Shown: positions 34,886 through 44,496, counted from the first letter of the stretch. The stretch: DNA of 64,000 nucleotides from Candidatus Acidiferrales bacterium (GCA_035515795.1 DATJAY010000012.1:261756-325755), one strand, 5' to 3'. Numbers and translations: made by a program. The notes: generated by a model not told the origin, from the sequence alone.

Positions 34886-35977
34886 ATGTCACTTCGACCC
34901 GACAAGACATCGCAGAAAGTACTTGTTTCGACCACTAGTCGATTAGTGGGCGAGTACGAAAAAGGTGACTTCTTGCTAACCCACGCATGGCCTGGCTTCT
35001 ATGACAAATCCGCTTTTGTTCGCTGGACTGAAGGCCCCGCCTCGCGCAGCGCGTATGTGTTTGCCTTCAGAACAGAGCCGGCCGAAGGTGATCGCAACGA
35101 TCTCCCAAATTACTCGCCAATCGGCAATGCGGTGGCCTCATATCTCAGCGTACTTTACGGGAAGCGCTTCGACAACCATGGCCTAACCGAGGAGTCTGGC
35201 TTCTTTCACATACCAGACCTTTCTCAATTTGAGAGTCTATGCAACCCAACGTTGCCTCACAATTCCTATGCGCCCCGTGCAGACTATCCGATTCCACTAA
35301 ACCTGGTCGAGTTTGCACGAATTGAACCAATCTTGCTTCGTGACTCGCTTGCCCCTAATTTTGTCCAAACCTTTCAAGGCGCAGCGAAGTTCTATCTCCA
35401 GGCATTGCAAAATTCTGAACGTGAGCCAGAGGTTGCCTATTTACATCTTATTACTGCTGGCGAAATACTTTCAAACTTCAACGAGTTCGACAAGGGTACA
35501 TTGCTCGATGAGCAGATTAAAACTGACCTTCAAATCATCCGGGAGCAGCTCCCCAATGGAACGGCAATGGCTAGTCGAATCACGGCCAAGATACTACTTA
35601 TCAAGAAACGGTTTGTTCAAACAATCACAAGTCTTGTTGACCCAGCTTTCTTCGATCGCTCTGAATCGAAAGAGCAATTTGGGAGATTCAAGTCTGCATC
35701 TTTCGAGGAGACGGTTGGTGCCGCATACGACCTGCGTAGCAAGTATGTGCACACCGGCATTCCGTTTGGCATTTGGGTCTCGTTCAACATGGGAGGGAGA
35801 AATCCTGAAATTCATCTCGGCCAACCCGTTGTCAGCGATAAGTCGTTTCAGAAGATTCTAATGGATGCACCGACATTAATCGGCTTGGAGCGAATAATTC
35901 GCTATTGTCTGTTGCGTTTTGCAGAAGCAAATGGTGGATATATCAACGCAGTGAGCAATAGTGCCAAAAGTTCCTAA
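34886..35977 (+). CDS. Apea-like HEPN domain protein
   Basis: A 363-residue protein with no signal peptide. Residues about 160-300 match the Apea-like HEPN pattern: QGAAKFYLQALQN, then VAYLHLITAGEILSNFNEF, and AAYDLRSKYVHTGIPF, which contains Arg284-X4-His289, the RX4-6H signature of HEPN ribonucleases. The N-terminal 150 residues are unrecognised (VRWTEGPASRSAYVFAF, then NAVASYLSVLYGKRF). HEPN proteins are frequent in toxin-antitoxin and anti-phage systems, but no antitoxin, NTase or other defence gene adjoins this one, so that role is inference. Flanking genes are housekeeping or sugar-nucleotide related. Start ATG 34886 lacks a strong Shine-Dalgarno. Confidence 0.65.
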   Translation: MSLRPDKTSQKVLVSTTSRLVGEYEKGDFLLTHAWPGFYDKSAFVRWTEGPASRSAYVFAFRTEPAEGDRNDLPNYSPIGNAVASYLSVLYGKRFDNHGLTEESGFFHIPDLSQFESLCNPTLPHNSYAPRADYPIPLNLVEFARIEPILLRDSLAPNFVQTFQGAAKFYLQALQNSEREPEVAYLHLITAGEILSNFNEFDKGTLLDEQIKTDLQIIREQLPNGTAMASRITAKILLIKKRFVQTITSLVDPAFFDRSESKEQFGRFKSASFEETVGAAYDLRSKYVHTGIPFGIWVSFNMGGRNPEIHLGQPVVSDKSFQKILMDAPTLIGLERIIRYCLLRFAEANGGYINAVSNSAKSS

Positions 35978-36113
35978 ACTTCCCAACAAACAGCTTCATC
36001 TTCGCCTTATTTGAAATGCTAACCAATGGTTCCGTATATTTATTTGTTTCGCGAACGATAAAGAAGATGTGTTTGATAGCTCCAACAAATATTTGCGACC
36101 CAAGGGAACAATC

Positions 36114-36983
36114 ATGAAAATCACCAAAGCAGTCGTTACAGCGGCGGGCAAAGGACAAAGGAATCTGCCTCTCCAAACATTAATCGATCGTGATGGTCAG
36201 CAGAAATCAGTTCTCAGTATTATCATAAGCGAAGTCGCTCAATCCGGCGTTGAAGAGATATGTATGGTTATTCATCCGGATGACGAGGGTGCTTACCGGA
36301 CTGTCGCTGGAGATCATGCCGGTCGAATAACGTTCGTATACCAGGATGAATCTCGAGGATACGGCCACGCCGTCTGGTGTGCAAGGGAATTCACTAGGGG
36401 GGAACCGTTCCTCCATCTCATCGGGGATCATCTGTATGTAAGCAGAATGCAGGAGGGATGTACGCATCGAGTAGTTAAGATTGCGGAAACCGAATCGTGT
36501 GCAGTATCGGCGGTGCAAGCCACTCGCGAAGGACTTCTGCGGAACTTCGGAGCAGTCGGCGCCAAGCGGATTCTGGGAAGAAATGATATTTATTCGATTG
36601 AAACTGTAATTGAGAAACCGACTCCCACTGAAGCTGAACAAAAGCTTCTCGTGCCGGGTCTTCGCGCAGGCTATTACCTCTGCTTCTTTGGAATTCATGT
36701 CCTGACTCCAACAGTTATGGAGATTCTCGATCAACAACTTCATGATTCAAAGGATGGCAGACTCGCCACGATATCGGGGGCACTGCACCGGCTTTCTCAG
36801 AAAGAAAAATATCTCGCTCTCGAAATGAATGACCAGCGATACAACATCGGAGTCAAGTACGGATTGTTCAATGCCCAGCTTGCTCTTGCTTTTAGCGGGA
36901 AAGATCGTGATGATGTAATCGCTATGCTTATGGAAATGCTGCTGCTGCGTGAATCTCGCGACGCCGAAATGGACAAACGATGA
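36114..36983 (+). CDS. GalU-like nucleotidyltransferase (sugar-1-phosphate)
   Basis: A 289-residue nucleotidyltransferase of the GT-A/RmlA-GalU fold. It starts MKITKAVVTAAGKGQRNLP, with the GxGxR nucleotide-binding loop, but lacks the usual PKE part that follows (QTLIDRDGQQKSVL instead). It continues AQSGVEEICMVIHPDDEGAY, FVYQDESRGYGHAVWCARE and FLHLIGDHLYV, with the metal-binding Asp. ATG 36114 is preferred to GTG 36069 because AAGGGA lies six bases upstream. It overlaps the 1105-residue fused protein by four bases. It probably makes a UDP- or dTDP-sugar; the variant loop makes the substrate uncertain. Confidence 0.8.
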   Translation: MKITKAVVTAAGKGQRNLPLQTLIDRDGQQKSVLSIIISEVAQSGVEEICMVIHPDDEGAYRTVAGDHAGRITFVYQDESRGYGHAVWCAREFTRGEPFLHLIGDHLYVSRMQEGCTHRVVKIAETESCAVSAVQATREGLLRNFGAVGAKRILGRNDIYSIETVIEKPTPTEAEQKLLVPGLRAGYYLCFFGIHVLTPTVMEILDQQLHDSKDGRLATISGALHRLSQKEKYLALEMNDQRYNIGVKYGLFNAQLALAFSGKDRDDVIAMLMEMLLLRESRDAEMDKR

Positions 36984-39900
36984 GTGAACTCGTTGCCCTG
37001 ATTGCGAGCAAAGATCCTGATATACGCGATCAATCTCTCGACTTTTTTTGTCGCTCAGCTTCACTTGAGCAGCTTCTTGATGAATGCTCCGAGCTTGAGG
37101 AGTTTCGGCATTCAAGTCCCAATCTATATGAGCAAGTCCGGTCGCTCTTTTTCCTTTATGCAATCCATCGATTCCACATTCCGAAGAAAAAGGGAATTGC
37201 TGCGCGAGGACTCATTCCGTACCGGGGCTACGAGGATCTCCTGAATCGCCGGTTTGAAGAAGCGATTCGATCCTTCCTTCGTGTTCAGGAAGAGAGAGGA
37301 TGTCAGGACGGTATCTCAAGTGCACTCGCCGTCGCGTATCGAAGTCTCGGTTTCCAGACGCTTGCAGACCAGGTTCGGGCGAGCGTGCGCTCTGTTCGAG
37401 GAAACCAGTGGATGTTCCGAACCGGGCATTTATCCGATCATCCACTGCATGTTATACCAACCCTGCTTCAGAAGGTGAACGGGCTATATCCCATTCTTCA
37501 TGAGCAGACTCCAGTGCGGATGGATCTATCTCACAGCGGCTGGAGCGATATTTTCTTCTTGGGCATGGATTTTCCTGAGGGCGCGCGCGTCCTCAACATC
37601 TCTATCGATCTTGCTGTACAAGATCAATCAAGTCCTCCTCGTCCGCCTGTCGAAGTCTTTTTCAGAACTATTGATGCCCCCGTGATTCGTCTCGTCAGCA
37701 CGGACCTGGGCGCGTCTACGGAAATTGTGTCTTTTGCGCAGCTCTTTGATTTTGCTGCCGACTATCTTGGTCTGCTGAAGGCGGCCGTGATCGCATCTGG
37801 AATTGTTCCTCCCGGCATGGAGGGTCTAAGCCAGACGTTCTCTGATCTTCTATCGAAAGTTGTGGGGCCGGGCTTGGGAATTGAAATTGTGAGTCAGGTG
37901 AACGGTATCCCAAAAGGTTCACGGCTTGCGGTGTCCACCACGTTACTTGCTTCCATAATCGCTGTTTGTATGCGGGCAACCGGGCAGACTTCGTCACTCA
38001 CGGGTTCCCTGATTGAGTTGGAGCGCCGCACTGTTGCCGCGCGCGCGATTCTCGGTGAATGGCTCGGTGGATCAGGTGGCGGCTGGCAAGATTCCGGCGG
38101 GGTATGGTCCGGCATTAAACTCATTCAAGGAGTGCAGAGCGGAGAAGAAGATATCGAGTTTGGCGTCAGCCGCGGTTGCCTCTTGCCACACTATGTAATT
38201 CTAGGTCAAGATGATGTTTCTCTGCGCACGCGCCGACAACTTCAGGAAAGTCTCCTGCTTGTCCATGGCGGCATGGCACAAGATGTCGGACCAATCCTGG
38301 AAATGGTGACAGAGCGATATCTGCTTCGGTCGAAGGTCGAATGGGATGCCCGCAAGAAGGCACATTCACTGTTCGATGAGATCGTCGCCCAACTGAAGAA
38401 GGGAGACGTTCAATCTCTAGGTGGTTCCACGCAGGAAAATTTCTTTGGGCCCATCCAAACGATCATCCCATGGGCAACGAACCTCTACACCGAATCAGTT
38501 ATCGCACAAGTTCAGGCAGAATTTGGAAAGGACTTTTGGGGGTTCTTGATGTTGGGCGGAATGTCCGGCGGCGGCATGGGGTTTTTCTTCCATCCGAGAC
38601 GAAAACGCCAGGCACAGAAACGATTGCAGGAAATCATGAACTTGCAGAAGAAGCGCTTCGAGCATGGAATCCCGTTCGCAATGGAACCCGTGGTATATGA
38701 TTTCGCCATTAACGAAAAAGGATCATCAGCGGAACTGCTCGTCGATGAGAACGCCTTGATGCCTCGGCGTTATTACACACTTATGGTACCTCTGCTGCTG
38801 CGCAAAGACACCAGGACGATCACAGCCGACGAACGATCTGAACTGGAGCATTTCTCTTCCGCATGTAAGACAAACCCATCTCTTGATGGCACCCTGGAGC
38901 AGATACTCTCTCGCATTTTGCCGGAAAGCAATGTGCAAGATTCCCAAGATCAGACATTGGAGAATCTGCTGGAGCACCATGGATTTGATCGCGTTCAGCA
39001 TGAGCAAATCAAAGCTGACCTGCGCGTCGGGCGTATCGGACTTGCTCAGAACAGACTGCCTGTGAGTACCACTATTATAGATGTCGGCGAGGAGGATGTG
39101 TTCGATGTTACGAAGGGAATCGCATCTCAATATTATGGGACCGGATCCGATGCCATCGCATCTGGGATGGTTGCCGTACTGACTCTCGCCGCAGGGGCCG
39201 GGAGCCGCTGGACAAAAGGGGCCGGAACAGTCAAGGCGCTCAATCCGTTCTGCCGTATCAGCGGCGCGCACCGTACATTCATCGAGGCGCATCTTGCAAA
39301 AAGCAGAAAGACGATGAAGGATTTCGGAGCGGCTGTCCCTCATATGATATCTACAGGATATCTGACCCATGATGCGATAAAGGAATATCTGGAGCAGGAA
39401 AATTATTACGGCTATGTCGAGAACGCGTATCTGTCGCCGGGGAGTAATGTCGGATTGCGTTTGATTCCCACAGTGCGTGATCTCCGGTTTGCCTGGCTGG
39501 AGATGCCGCAGCAGCTACTGGATGAGCAAGCTCAGAAGGTTCTCGAAAGTTTTCATAAGTCTCTGATGGATTGGGCTGAGCGAAACGGCGAAGCGACCGA
39601 TTATACCGACAATGTACCGCTGCAGTGCCTCAATCCTGCGGGACATTGGTATGAAATCCCCAATCTCCTTCGCAATGGAGTCCTCTCAGACATCGTGAAG
39701 AAGCAGCCTCACATTAAGTTCATTATGGTTCATAATATCGATACAATGGGTGCTAACATCGATCCGGGTATCTTAGGGTGGCACATCGAAAGCAAAGCAG
39801 GGATGACCGTCGAGGTGATAACGCGCCGACTGGAAGATCGAGGGGGCGGATTAGCAAAAACCAACGGTCGTCTCCGATTGATTGAGGGACTCGCAATGCC

Positions 39901-40297
39901 GCGTGAGGAAGATGAGTTCAATCTCTCCTATTATAATTCGGCCACGTACTGGATTGATATAGATCAGCTGCTCGGAATATTCGGACTTGATCGTAGCAAT
40001 CTGGACAACCACGAAAAGGTGAAGGAGGCTGTCCGAACAGTCGCGTCGCGGATGCCTACATACATCACTCTGAAGAGTGTCAAGAAGCGATGGGGCAAGG
40101 GACAGGAAGATGTCTTCCCGACACTTCAGTATGAAAAATTGTGGGGCGACATGACGATTCTTCCCGAATTGAGCTGCTCATATATAGTTGTGCCTCGCGA
40201 ACGCGGCCAGCAATTGAAGGAACCGGCCCAAATGGACGGGTGGCTGAGAGACGGATCTGCAGAGTATCTGCAAACGCTTTGCGAGTGGGAAAGTTAA
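36980..40297 (+). CDS. Fused GHMP kinase (fucokinase-like) and UDP-sugar pyrophosphorylase
   Basis: A 1105-residue protein. Residues about 175-590 look like a GHMP sugar kinase of the fucokinase type: PVRMDLSHSGWSDIFF, ARVLNISIDLAV, the ATP-loop region IPKGSRLAVSTTLLAS, GGSGGGWQDSGGVWSGIKLI and GGMSGGGMGFFFHP. Residues about 730-1090 resemble UDP-glucose/UDP-GlcNAc pyrophosphorylases: LTLAAGAGSRWTKGAGTVKAL, NPAGHWYEIPNLLRNG, FIMVHNIDTMGANIDPGIL and EDRGGGLAKTNGRLRLIEG. The first 170 residues are helical and unassigned. Bifunctional FKP enzymes carry these activities in the opposite order. The kinase loop has Arg and Ala where GLG is usual, so kinase activity is uncertain. ATG 36980 lies in an ATGA overlap with the GalU-like gene, so both act together. 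The sugar substrate is unknown. Confidence 0.75.
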   Translation: MSELVALIASKDPDIRDQSLDFFCRSASLEQLLDECSELEEFRHSSPNLYEQVRSLFFLYAIHRFHIPKKKGIAARGLIPYRGYEDLLNRRFEEAIRSFLRVQEERGCQDGISSALAVAYRSLGFQTLADQVRASVRSVRGNQWMFRTGHLSDHPLHVIPTLLQKVNGLYPILHEQTPVRMDLSHSGWSDIFFLGMDFPEGARVLNISIDLAVQDQSSPPRPPVEVFFRTIDAPVIRLVSTDLGASTEIVSFAQLFDFAADYLGLLKAAVIASGIVPPGMEGLSQTFSDLLSKVVGPGLGIEIVSQVNGIPKGSRLAVSTTLLASIIAVCMRATGQTSSLTGSLIELERRTVAARAILGEWLGGSGGGWQDSGGVWSGIKLIQGVQSGEEDIEFGVSRGCLLPHYVILGQDDVSLRTRRQLQESLLLVHGGMAQDVGPILEMVTERYLLRSKVEWDARKKAHSLFDEIVAQLKKGDVQSLGGSTQENFFGPIQTIIPWATNLYTESVIAQVQAEFGKDFWGFLMLGGMSGGGMGFFFHPRRKRQAQKRLQEIMNLQKKRFEHGIPFAMEPVVYDFAINEKGSSAELLVDENALMPRRYYTLMVPLLLRKDTRTITADERSELEHFSSACKTNPSLDGTLEQILSRILPESNVQDSQDQTLENLLEHHGFDRVQHEQIKADLRVGRIGLAQNRLPVSTTIIDVGEEDVFDVTKGIASQYYGTGSDAIASGMVAVLTLAAGAGSRWTKGAGTVKALNPFCRISGAHRTFIEAHLAKSRKTMKDFGAAVPHMISTGYLTHDAIKEYLEQENYYGYVENAYLSPGSNVGLRLIPTVRDLRFAWLEMPQQLLDEQAQKVLESFHKSLMDWAERNGEATDYTDNVPLQCLNPAGHWYEIPNLLRNGVLSDIVKKQPHIKFIMVHNIDTMGANIDPGILGWHIESKAGMTVEVITRRLEDRGGGLAKTNGRLRLIEGLAMPREEDEFNLSYYNSATYWIDIDQLLGIFGLDRSNLDNHEKVKEAVRTVASRMPTYITLKSVKKRWGKGQEDVFPTLQYEKLWGDMTILPELSCSYIVVPRERGQQLKEPAQMDGWLRDGSAEYLQTLCEWES

Positions 40298-40598
40298 TTT
40301 ATTTGGAGAGAGTAGGCAGATTCAGGAGTGTGTAGTGTTCATTATGAGTTCCTACAGAAAGCCGGATGTGGTCGATTGAGAAAACCTGGGGCAAAATAAG
40401 ATTACGGCCCTCTCCAGACAGCTTCCTCAGGACGAGAGGGGACTCCGGACTTAACCTGCATCACAGTAACAAAGTTCGGAATTAATTATATTAATGGTGA
40501 GTGCTGGCAAGTCTGACCATTCCATGGTCGGGAGCCGACAGTGTGCAATTAACCATTTTTCAGATTTAACGTTTCAAAAAACAATGAAAGGGCGTCAT
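40298..40598 (+). other. Intergenic region before the M4 protease
   Basis: 300 bp without a supported gene. A 7-bp inverted repeat (CCCTCTC 40408-40414, GAGAGGG 40434-40440) with a 19-base loop could end transcription of the sugar-nucleotide genes, but no T-run follows. The open frame before 40599 has no Shine-Dalgarno and is treated as untranslated. Confidence 0.45.
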
Positions 40599-43500
40599 AT
40601 GTTTTCAAGAAGCCGTCTTGTGGTTTATTTCATCACTTTTCTTTCGCTTCTGTCTATAGCATATCCGCAGATGAAGCAGAGGAAAGGCGTCCAGCTTCCG
40701 GCTCAAACTCAAACGCAATCACTGAGTCAATCGGTTGACAAATCTGCTTCGAATGCCGGGCAGAATTTCTTAAGTTTCCTCAGGAAGAACGGCATTGCGC
40801 CTGCTACGGTGAATCAAACAAAAGGAGCGTCTCCAAACCAAACTCAAAGTGTAAATCAAGGCAATGGCGGAACTTCAAAACTCCAGGTCCCGAGCACGAT
40901 GCCTGCAGTCATAAGATGGAACAGCAGGTTTGGCACACCGCGCCTGATCGAATTCCACACGTCTGGAAGCTCAAGCAAGACCGCTTCAAACTTTTCCCCC
41001 GATAAGGGCGTGTCGGTTGCAGAGCAGTTCCTTTTGAACAACAAATCGCTTCTGAAAATTGTCGATCCCGAATCCGAATTCAAAATGGTAAACAGTACGA
41101 CCGACAAAAACGGATTTACTCACGTCAGGTTTCAACAGCAATTTAAAGGGATGGAAGTGTGGGCAAAAGACGTGTATGTCCACATAGACGGCAGCGGTCA
41201 GGTCAGCTCTTTCAACGGTGAATATGCCCCTACTCCGGCAATTTCGGATACTGCCGGACCTGTTGTTTCCTCCGCCGCAGTCAGCTCGGCTCAAATGGAT
41301 TTACAGTCGAAAGGAGTTGACTCTTCTGTCCCGGAATTTATGAAAAATAACTTCGGGTACTCCGGACCTGCAGCAACAAAGGTGATATGGTACGGTAATA
41401 TGCCCGTTGCTCATCTTGCGTGGTTTGTCGAAATCAGGAGCGGCATCGACCATGATTGGTATTATTTCATCGATGCGGTTGACGGCAAAATCTTAAGGTC
41501 GTACGACAACGTTGACCATGATGGTTCAGTCAGCAGCTCGGGGACCGATCTCAACGGAGCGAGTCGTTCATTTCATACGTACCAGGTTGGCAGCACCTAT
41601 TACATGATTGATGCGACACAGCCGATGTACGATGCTGCCGATTCTAAGATTCCCGATAATCCTGTAGGCGCGCTGCAGGTGCTCAACCTTAACTATTCCG
41701 ATGCCTCGTCGAGCTCGACGATTTACTACGTAACGTCATCGAACAACCAATGGACCGATGCAAGCTCTGTCTCCGCACTCTACAATGCATCCGTTACATA
41801 TAATTTTTACAGGACTGTTTTCAACAGAAATTCTATAAACGACAGCGGCATGACCATCTATTCTATAATCCATGTTACGGAAAATAGTCAGCCGATGGAT
41901 AACGCCTTCTGGAACGGTTACTTCATGTGTTACGGCGATGGCAATACGGATTTTAAACCTCTTGCAGGCGGACTCGATGTAGCTGCGCATGAGATGACAC
42001 ACGGAGTTACGCAACATTCGGCTAATCTGGAGTACGTCGATCAATCGGGAGCACTCAACGAGTCGATGTCTGATGCATTCGCAAAGGTGGTCGACACAAC
42101 AAACTGGACGATCGGTGCAAGCGTAGTAAAAAATTTAACAGACTTCCCGACCGGAGCTTTGCGTGATCTGTCCAACCCTCACAACGGAGGAACATCCGAG
42201 TTTGATCCGTGCTGGCAGCCGGCAACTCTGGCTGAGTATGTCAGCACAACTCAGGACAACGGCGGAGTACATGTCAACAGCGGCATTCCCAATCATGCGT
42301 TCTATCTGGTTGCTAAGAATATCGGAAGGACGGAAGCACGACAAATCTGGTACAAAGCCCTGACTTCATATCTCACACGGTCATCGCAGTTTGTCGATGC
42401 AAGAATTGCGACGGTGAGCGCTGCAGGCGAATTATTCGGGCAGTCGAGTTCTGAAGTAACTGCGGTGAAGAGTGCGTGGACCTCGGTCGGAGTGAGCGAT
42501 AGCGTTGGGACATCCCAGCCGCCGGCTTCAATGGTCGTCGGCCCCAGCTATGTATTGCTGACCAACACCAGTTCGAGTGATCCAAACTCTCTCTATATGG
42601 CAAAATCGGAGGCGGTTTCGAACTCCGATTTCTTCCCCTTGAGTCAGACCACGGTTGCGAACAGACCTGCGGTATCCGATACCGGTCAGATCGTCTTATT
42701 TGTCGACGGCAACAACAGGCTGAAAGCTCTTTATACTAATCCGCAAAATCCCGATGAACAGTATATTGATACAAATGAAGTATGGTGGAGCGTAGCGATA
42801 GGTCCCGGACTCAGCAGCATTGCATTGACGTCGATTTATATTGATACCACGATCTATTATTTCGATCTCGCCAACAGCACTTCGGTTAAGTTTAAAGTTG
42901 TGACTCAGTCTTACGATGGTCCTAACACGAAAACAGCGTTATACGCCGATGCCTTATCATTTGACCCGACAGGAAATTATCTGTTGTTCGATGCTTACAA
43001 TCAGATCATCGGATCGCAGGGAGATACCATCAGTTATTGGAACATCGGGCTCATAAACGTAAGCACCAGCTCCATCTCGACCGTGTTTCCTCCTCAATCG
43101 CAAGGAACGAATCTCGGCGACCCTGTCTTTTCAAAAACCACGACCAATCGTTTTGCTTTTGACTATTGGGATGAGGGAACAGGTCAGGATTATGTGATGG
43201 CAGCTGATCTCAGCACTGGAGATATAGGCACCGTTGCCGGTCCTCAGGACGTCCTCGGATATCCCTCTTACTCGCCGGATGACGACTCGGTTGCCTACAG
43301 TACCACAATGGTTGTTCAATCGGCGGAGCATTATTCAATAAATGAAATGCCCCTTCTCAGCGACAAGATTGACGGAGATGGGAGTCCTTTCGGTCTTGCA
43401 ACTGACGCGATGTATCCTGTGTGGTTTGCGATCGGGCAGCGTGTGACTGCCGAGCACGACAGGCCTTCGACACCTCTGAAGTTTGAGCTCGGACAAAATT

Positions 43501-43739
43501 ATCCGAATCCATTTAATCCGAGCACAGTCATCGGTTACCAGCTGGCGGCGGTTGGCCATGTTACCTTGAGTGTGTATGACATCCTCGGAAGGAAAGTAAT
43601 GACGTTGGTCGACGGGGTCGAGACTCCGGGAAATCACGAGGTGAGGTTTGACGGTTCGTCTCTCGCCAGCGGAGTGTATTTCTACAGGCTCACTACCGAC
43701 AATTTCAGTGCGACAAAAAAACTCGTGCTGATGAAGTAG
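40599..43739 (+). CDS. Secreted M4 (thermolysin-like) metalloprotease with type IX sorting domain
   Basis: A protein of about 1046 residues from ATG 40599, chosen because AAAGGG lies six bases upstream and a clean signal peptide follows (RLVVYFITFLSLLSIAYPQ); an upstream ATG at 40494 would put the signal 35 residues inward. A Gln/Ser-rich linker and FTP/PepSY propeptide region precede the M4 catalytic domain: HEMTH at about residues 464-468 (zinc His and catalytic Glu), NESMSDAF with the third ligand, and NGGVHVNSGIPNHAFYLVA with the catalytic His. Next is a beta-propeller-like region (YPSYSPDDDSVAYST). The C-terminal 85 residues form a type A sorting domain, with ELGQNYPNPFNPSTVIGYQL and GVYFYRLTT. 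It is expected to be secreted and kept at the cell surface. Confidence 0.9.
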   Translation: MFSRSRLVVYFITFLSLLSIAYPQMKQRKGVQLPAQTQTQSLSQSVDKSASNAGQNFLSFLRKNGIAPATVNQTKGASPNQTQSVNQGNGGTSKLQVPSTMPAVIRWNSRFGTPRLIEFHTSGSSSKTASNFSPDKGVSVAEQFLLNNKSLLKIVDPESEFKMVNSTTDKNGFTHVRFQQQFKGMEVWAKDVYVHIDGSGQVSSFNGEYAPTPAISDTAGPVVSSAAVSSAQMDLQSKGVDSSVPEFMKNNFGYSGPAATKVIWYGNMPVAHLAWFVEIRSGIDHDWYYFIDAVDGKILRSYDNVDHDGSVSSSGTDLNGASRSFHTYQVGSTYYMIDATQPMYDAADSKIPDNPVGALQVLNLNYSDASSSSTIYYVTSSNNQWTDASSVSALYNASVTYNFYRTVFNRNSINDSGMTIYSIIHVTENSQPMDNAFWNGYFMCYGDGNTDFKPLAGGLDVAAHEMTHGVTQHSANLEYVDQSGALNESMSDAFAKVVDTTNWTIGASVVKNLTDFPTGALRDLSNPHNGGTSEFDPCWQPATLAEYVSTTQDNGGVHVNSGIPNHAFYLVAKNIGRTEARQIWYKALTSYLTRSSQFVDARIATVSAAGELFGQSSSEVTAVKSAWTSVGVSDSVGTSQPPASMVVGPSYVLLTNTSSSDPNSLYMAKSEAVSNSDFFPLSQTTVANRPAVSDTGQIVLFVDGNNRLKALYTNPQNPDEQYIDTNEVWWSVAIGPGLSSIALTSIYIDTTIYYFDLANSTSVKFKVVTQSYDGPNTKTALYADALSFDPTGNYLLFDAYNQIIGSQGDTISYWNIGLINVSTSSISTVFPPQSQGTNLGDPVFSKTTTNRFAFDYWDEGTGQDYVMAADLSTGDIGTVAGPQDVLGYPSYSPDDDSVAYSTTMVVQSAEHYSINEMPLLSDKIDGDGSPFGLATDAMYPVWFAIGQRVTAEHDRPSTPLKFELGQNYPNPFNPSTVIGYQLAAVGHVTLSVYDILGRKVMTLVDGVETPGNHEVRFDGSSLASGVYFYRLTTDNFSATKKLVLMK

Positions 43740-43752
43740 GGATTCAAGATAG

Positions 43753-43850
43753 AGACCTTGTCAAGGTTTTGGCGTGAGCGTTCAACTCAGGCTCACGATG
43801 AAGACTCGATTTAACAGCCAGCGCTGCCTTGACAAGGTCTTCTTTCTCAG
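43753..43850 (+). terminator. Nested inverted repeat, probable terminator
   Basis: A perfect 14-bp outer pair (AGACCTTGTCAAGG 43753-43766, CCTTGACAAGGTCT 43827-43840) encloses a 7-bp inner hairpin (CGTGAGC 43773-43779, GCTCACG 43791-43797) and 29 more bases. Each outer arm is itself nearly palindromic (CCTTG-N-CAAGG). A pyrimidine-rich tail (TCTTTCTC) follows. Position 14 bp after the protease stop fits a terminator. Confidence 0.6.
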
Positions 43851-43962
43851 TCTGTTGTTTTTAAGTTCTCCGTTTTTGTTCCTTCCCCGGTGCGTCTTAA
43901 TACTTTGATTTTCCTCCATCTATCGGTTATATTTTGCGCTTAGAAATGGAACAAGCATCGCG

Positions 43963-44496
43963 ATGAAATTAACTCCAATCCAAATTCGCAAGGCTGAATT
44001 TGCCAAGAAAATGCGCGGATTAGATTCCGAAGAGGTGGAAGCTTTCCTTGAAACCATTGCATCCGACTTCGAAGAATTACTCAAGGAAAACATGGAACTC
44101 CGCGCCCAGAAGTCGGTCTTAACTGATGAACTTCAAAACTATAAGAAGATGGAGGACTCGCTTCGTTCTCTAGTTACACAAGCTGAGAGGGCGGCATCCG
44201 AGTCCAGCGAGTCGCTGAGAAGAACGTCAAAGATCGTGGAGCATGAGGCTGAGGTCAAAGCCCAGCAAATATTGAACGAGGCAACCCAGGAGATGGTTCG
44301 CGCAAAAGCGAAACTCGCCGAAGTGAGAAATCTCCGAGAGACAATCGTGAAAACAATCCGGACGATACTCACCGCGCAGCTTGACATGTTGAACTCGCTT
44401 GAAAATGAACTTCTGAAACAGGAGCCTACCGCAGAGATTCTCGACATCAAGTCGATTGTTGCATCCATCGACAAGCTAGGGGAAGAAAATAAGTGA
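43963..44496 (+). CDS. DivIVA-domain protein
   Basis: A 177-residue coiled-coil protein whose first 35 residues match Div[33 protein letters not shown]. Long heptad-rich helices follow ([16 protein letters not shown], then [22 protein letters not shown]). DivIVA-type proteins bind curved membrane and direct polar or septal events in Gram-positives; in this lineage the role is not established. It leads the operon with punA, DUF2905, ileS, dksA-like, lspA and rluD-like genes. Its stop overlaps the punA GTG start by four bases. Confidence 0.87.
   Translation: MKLTPIQIRKAEFAKKMRGLDSEEVEAFLETIASDFEELLKENMELRAQKSVLTDELQNYKKMEDSLRSLVTQAERAASESSESLRRTSKIVEHEAEVKAQQILNEATQEMVRAKAKLAEVRNLRETIVKTIRTILTAQLDMLNSLENELLKQEPTAEILDIKSIVASIDKLGEENK

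Noticed and set aside
35313..35861. Second plus-strand frame of 182 codons inside the HEPN gene
   Set aside because: It is a shadow of the HEPN gene; its product is Ser/Arg/Leu rich with no recognisable domain.
36069..36113. GTG start upstream of the GalU-like gene
   Set aside because: ATG 36114 has a good AAGGGA and begins exactly at the conserved fold; the 15 extra residues look untranslated.
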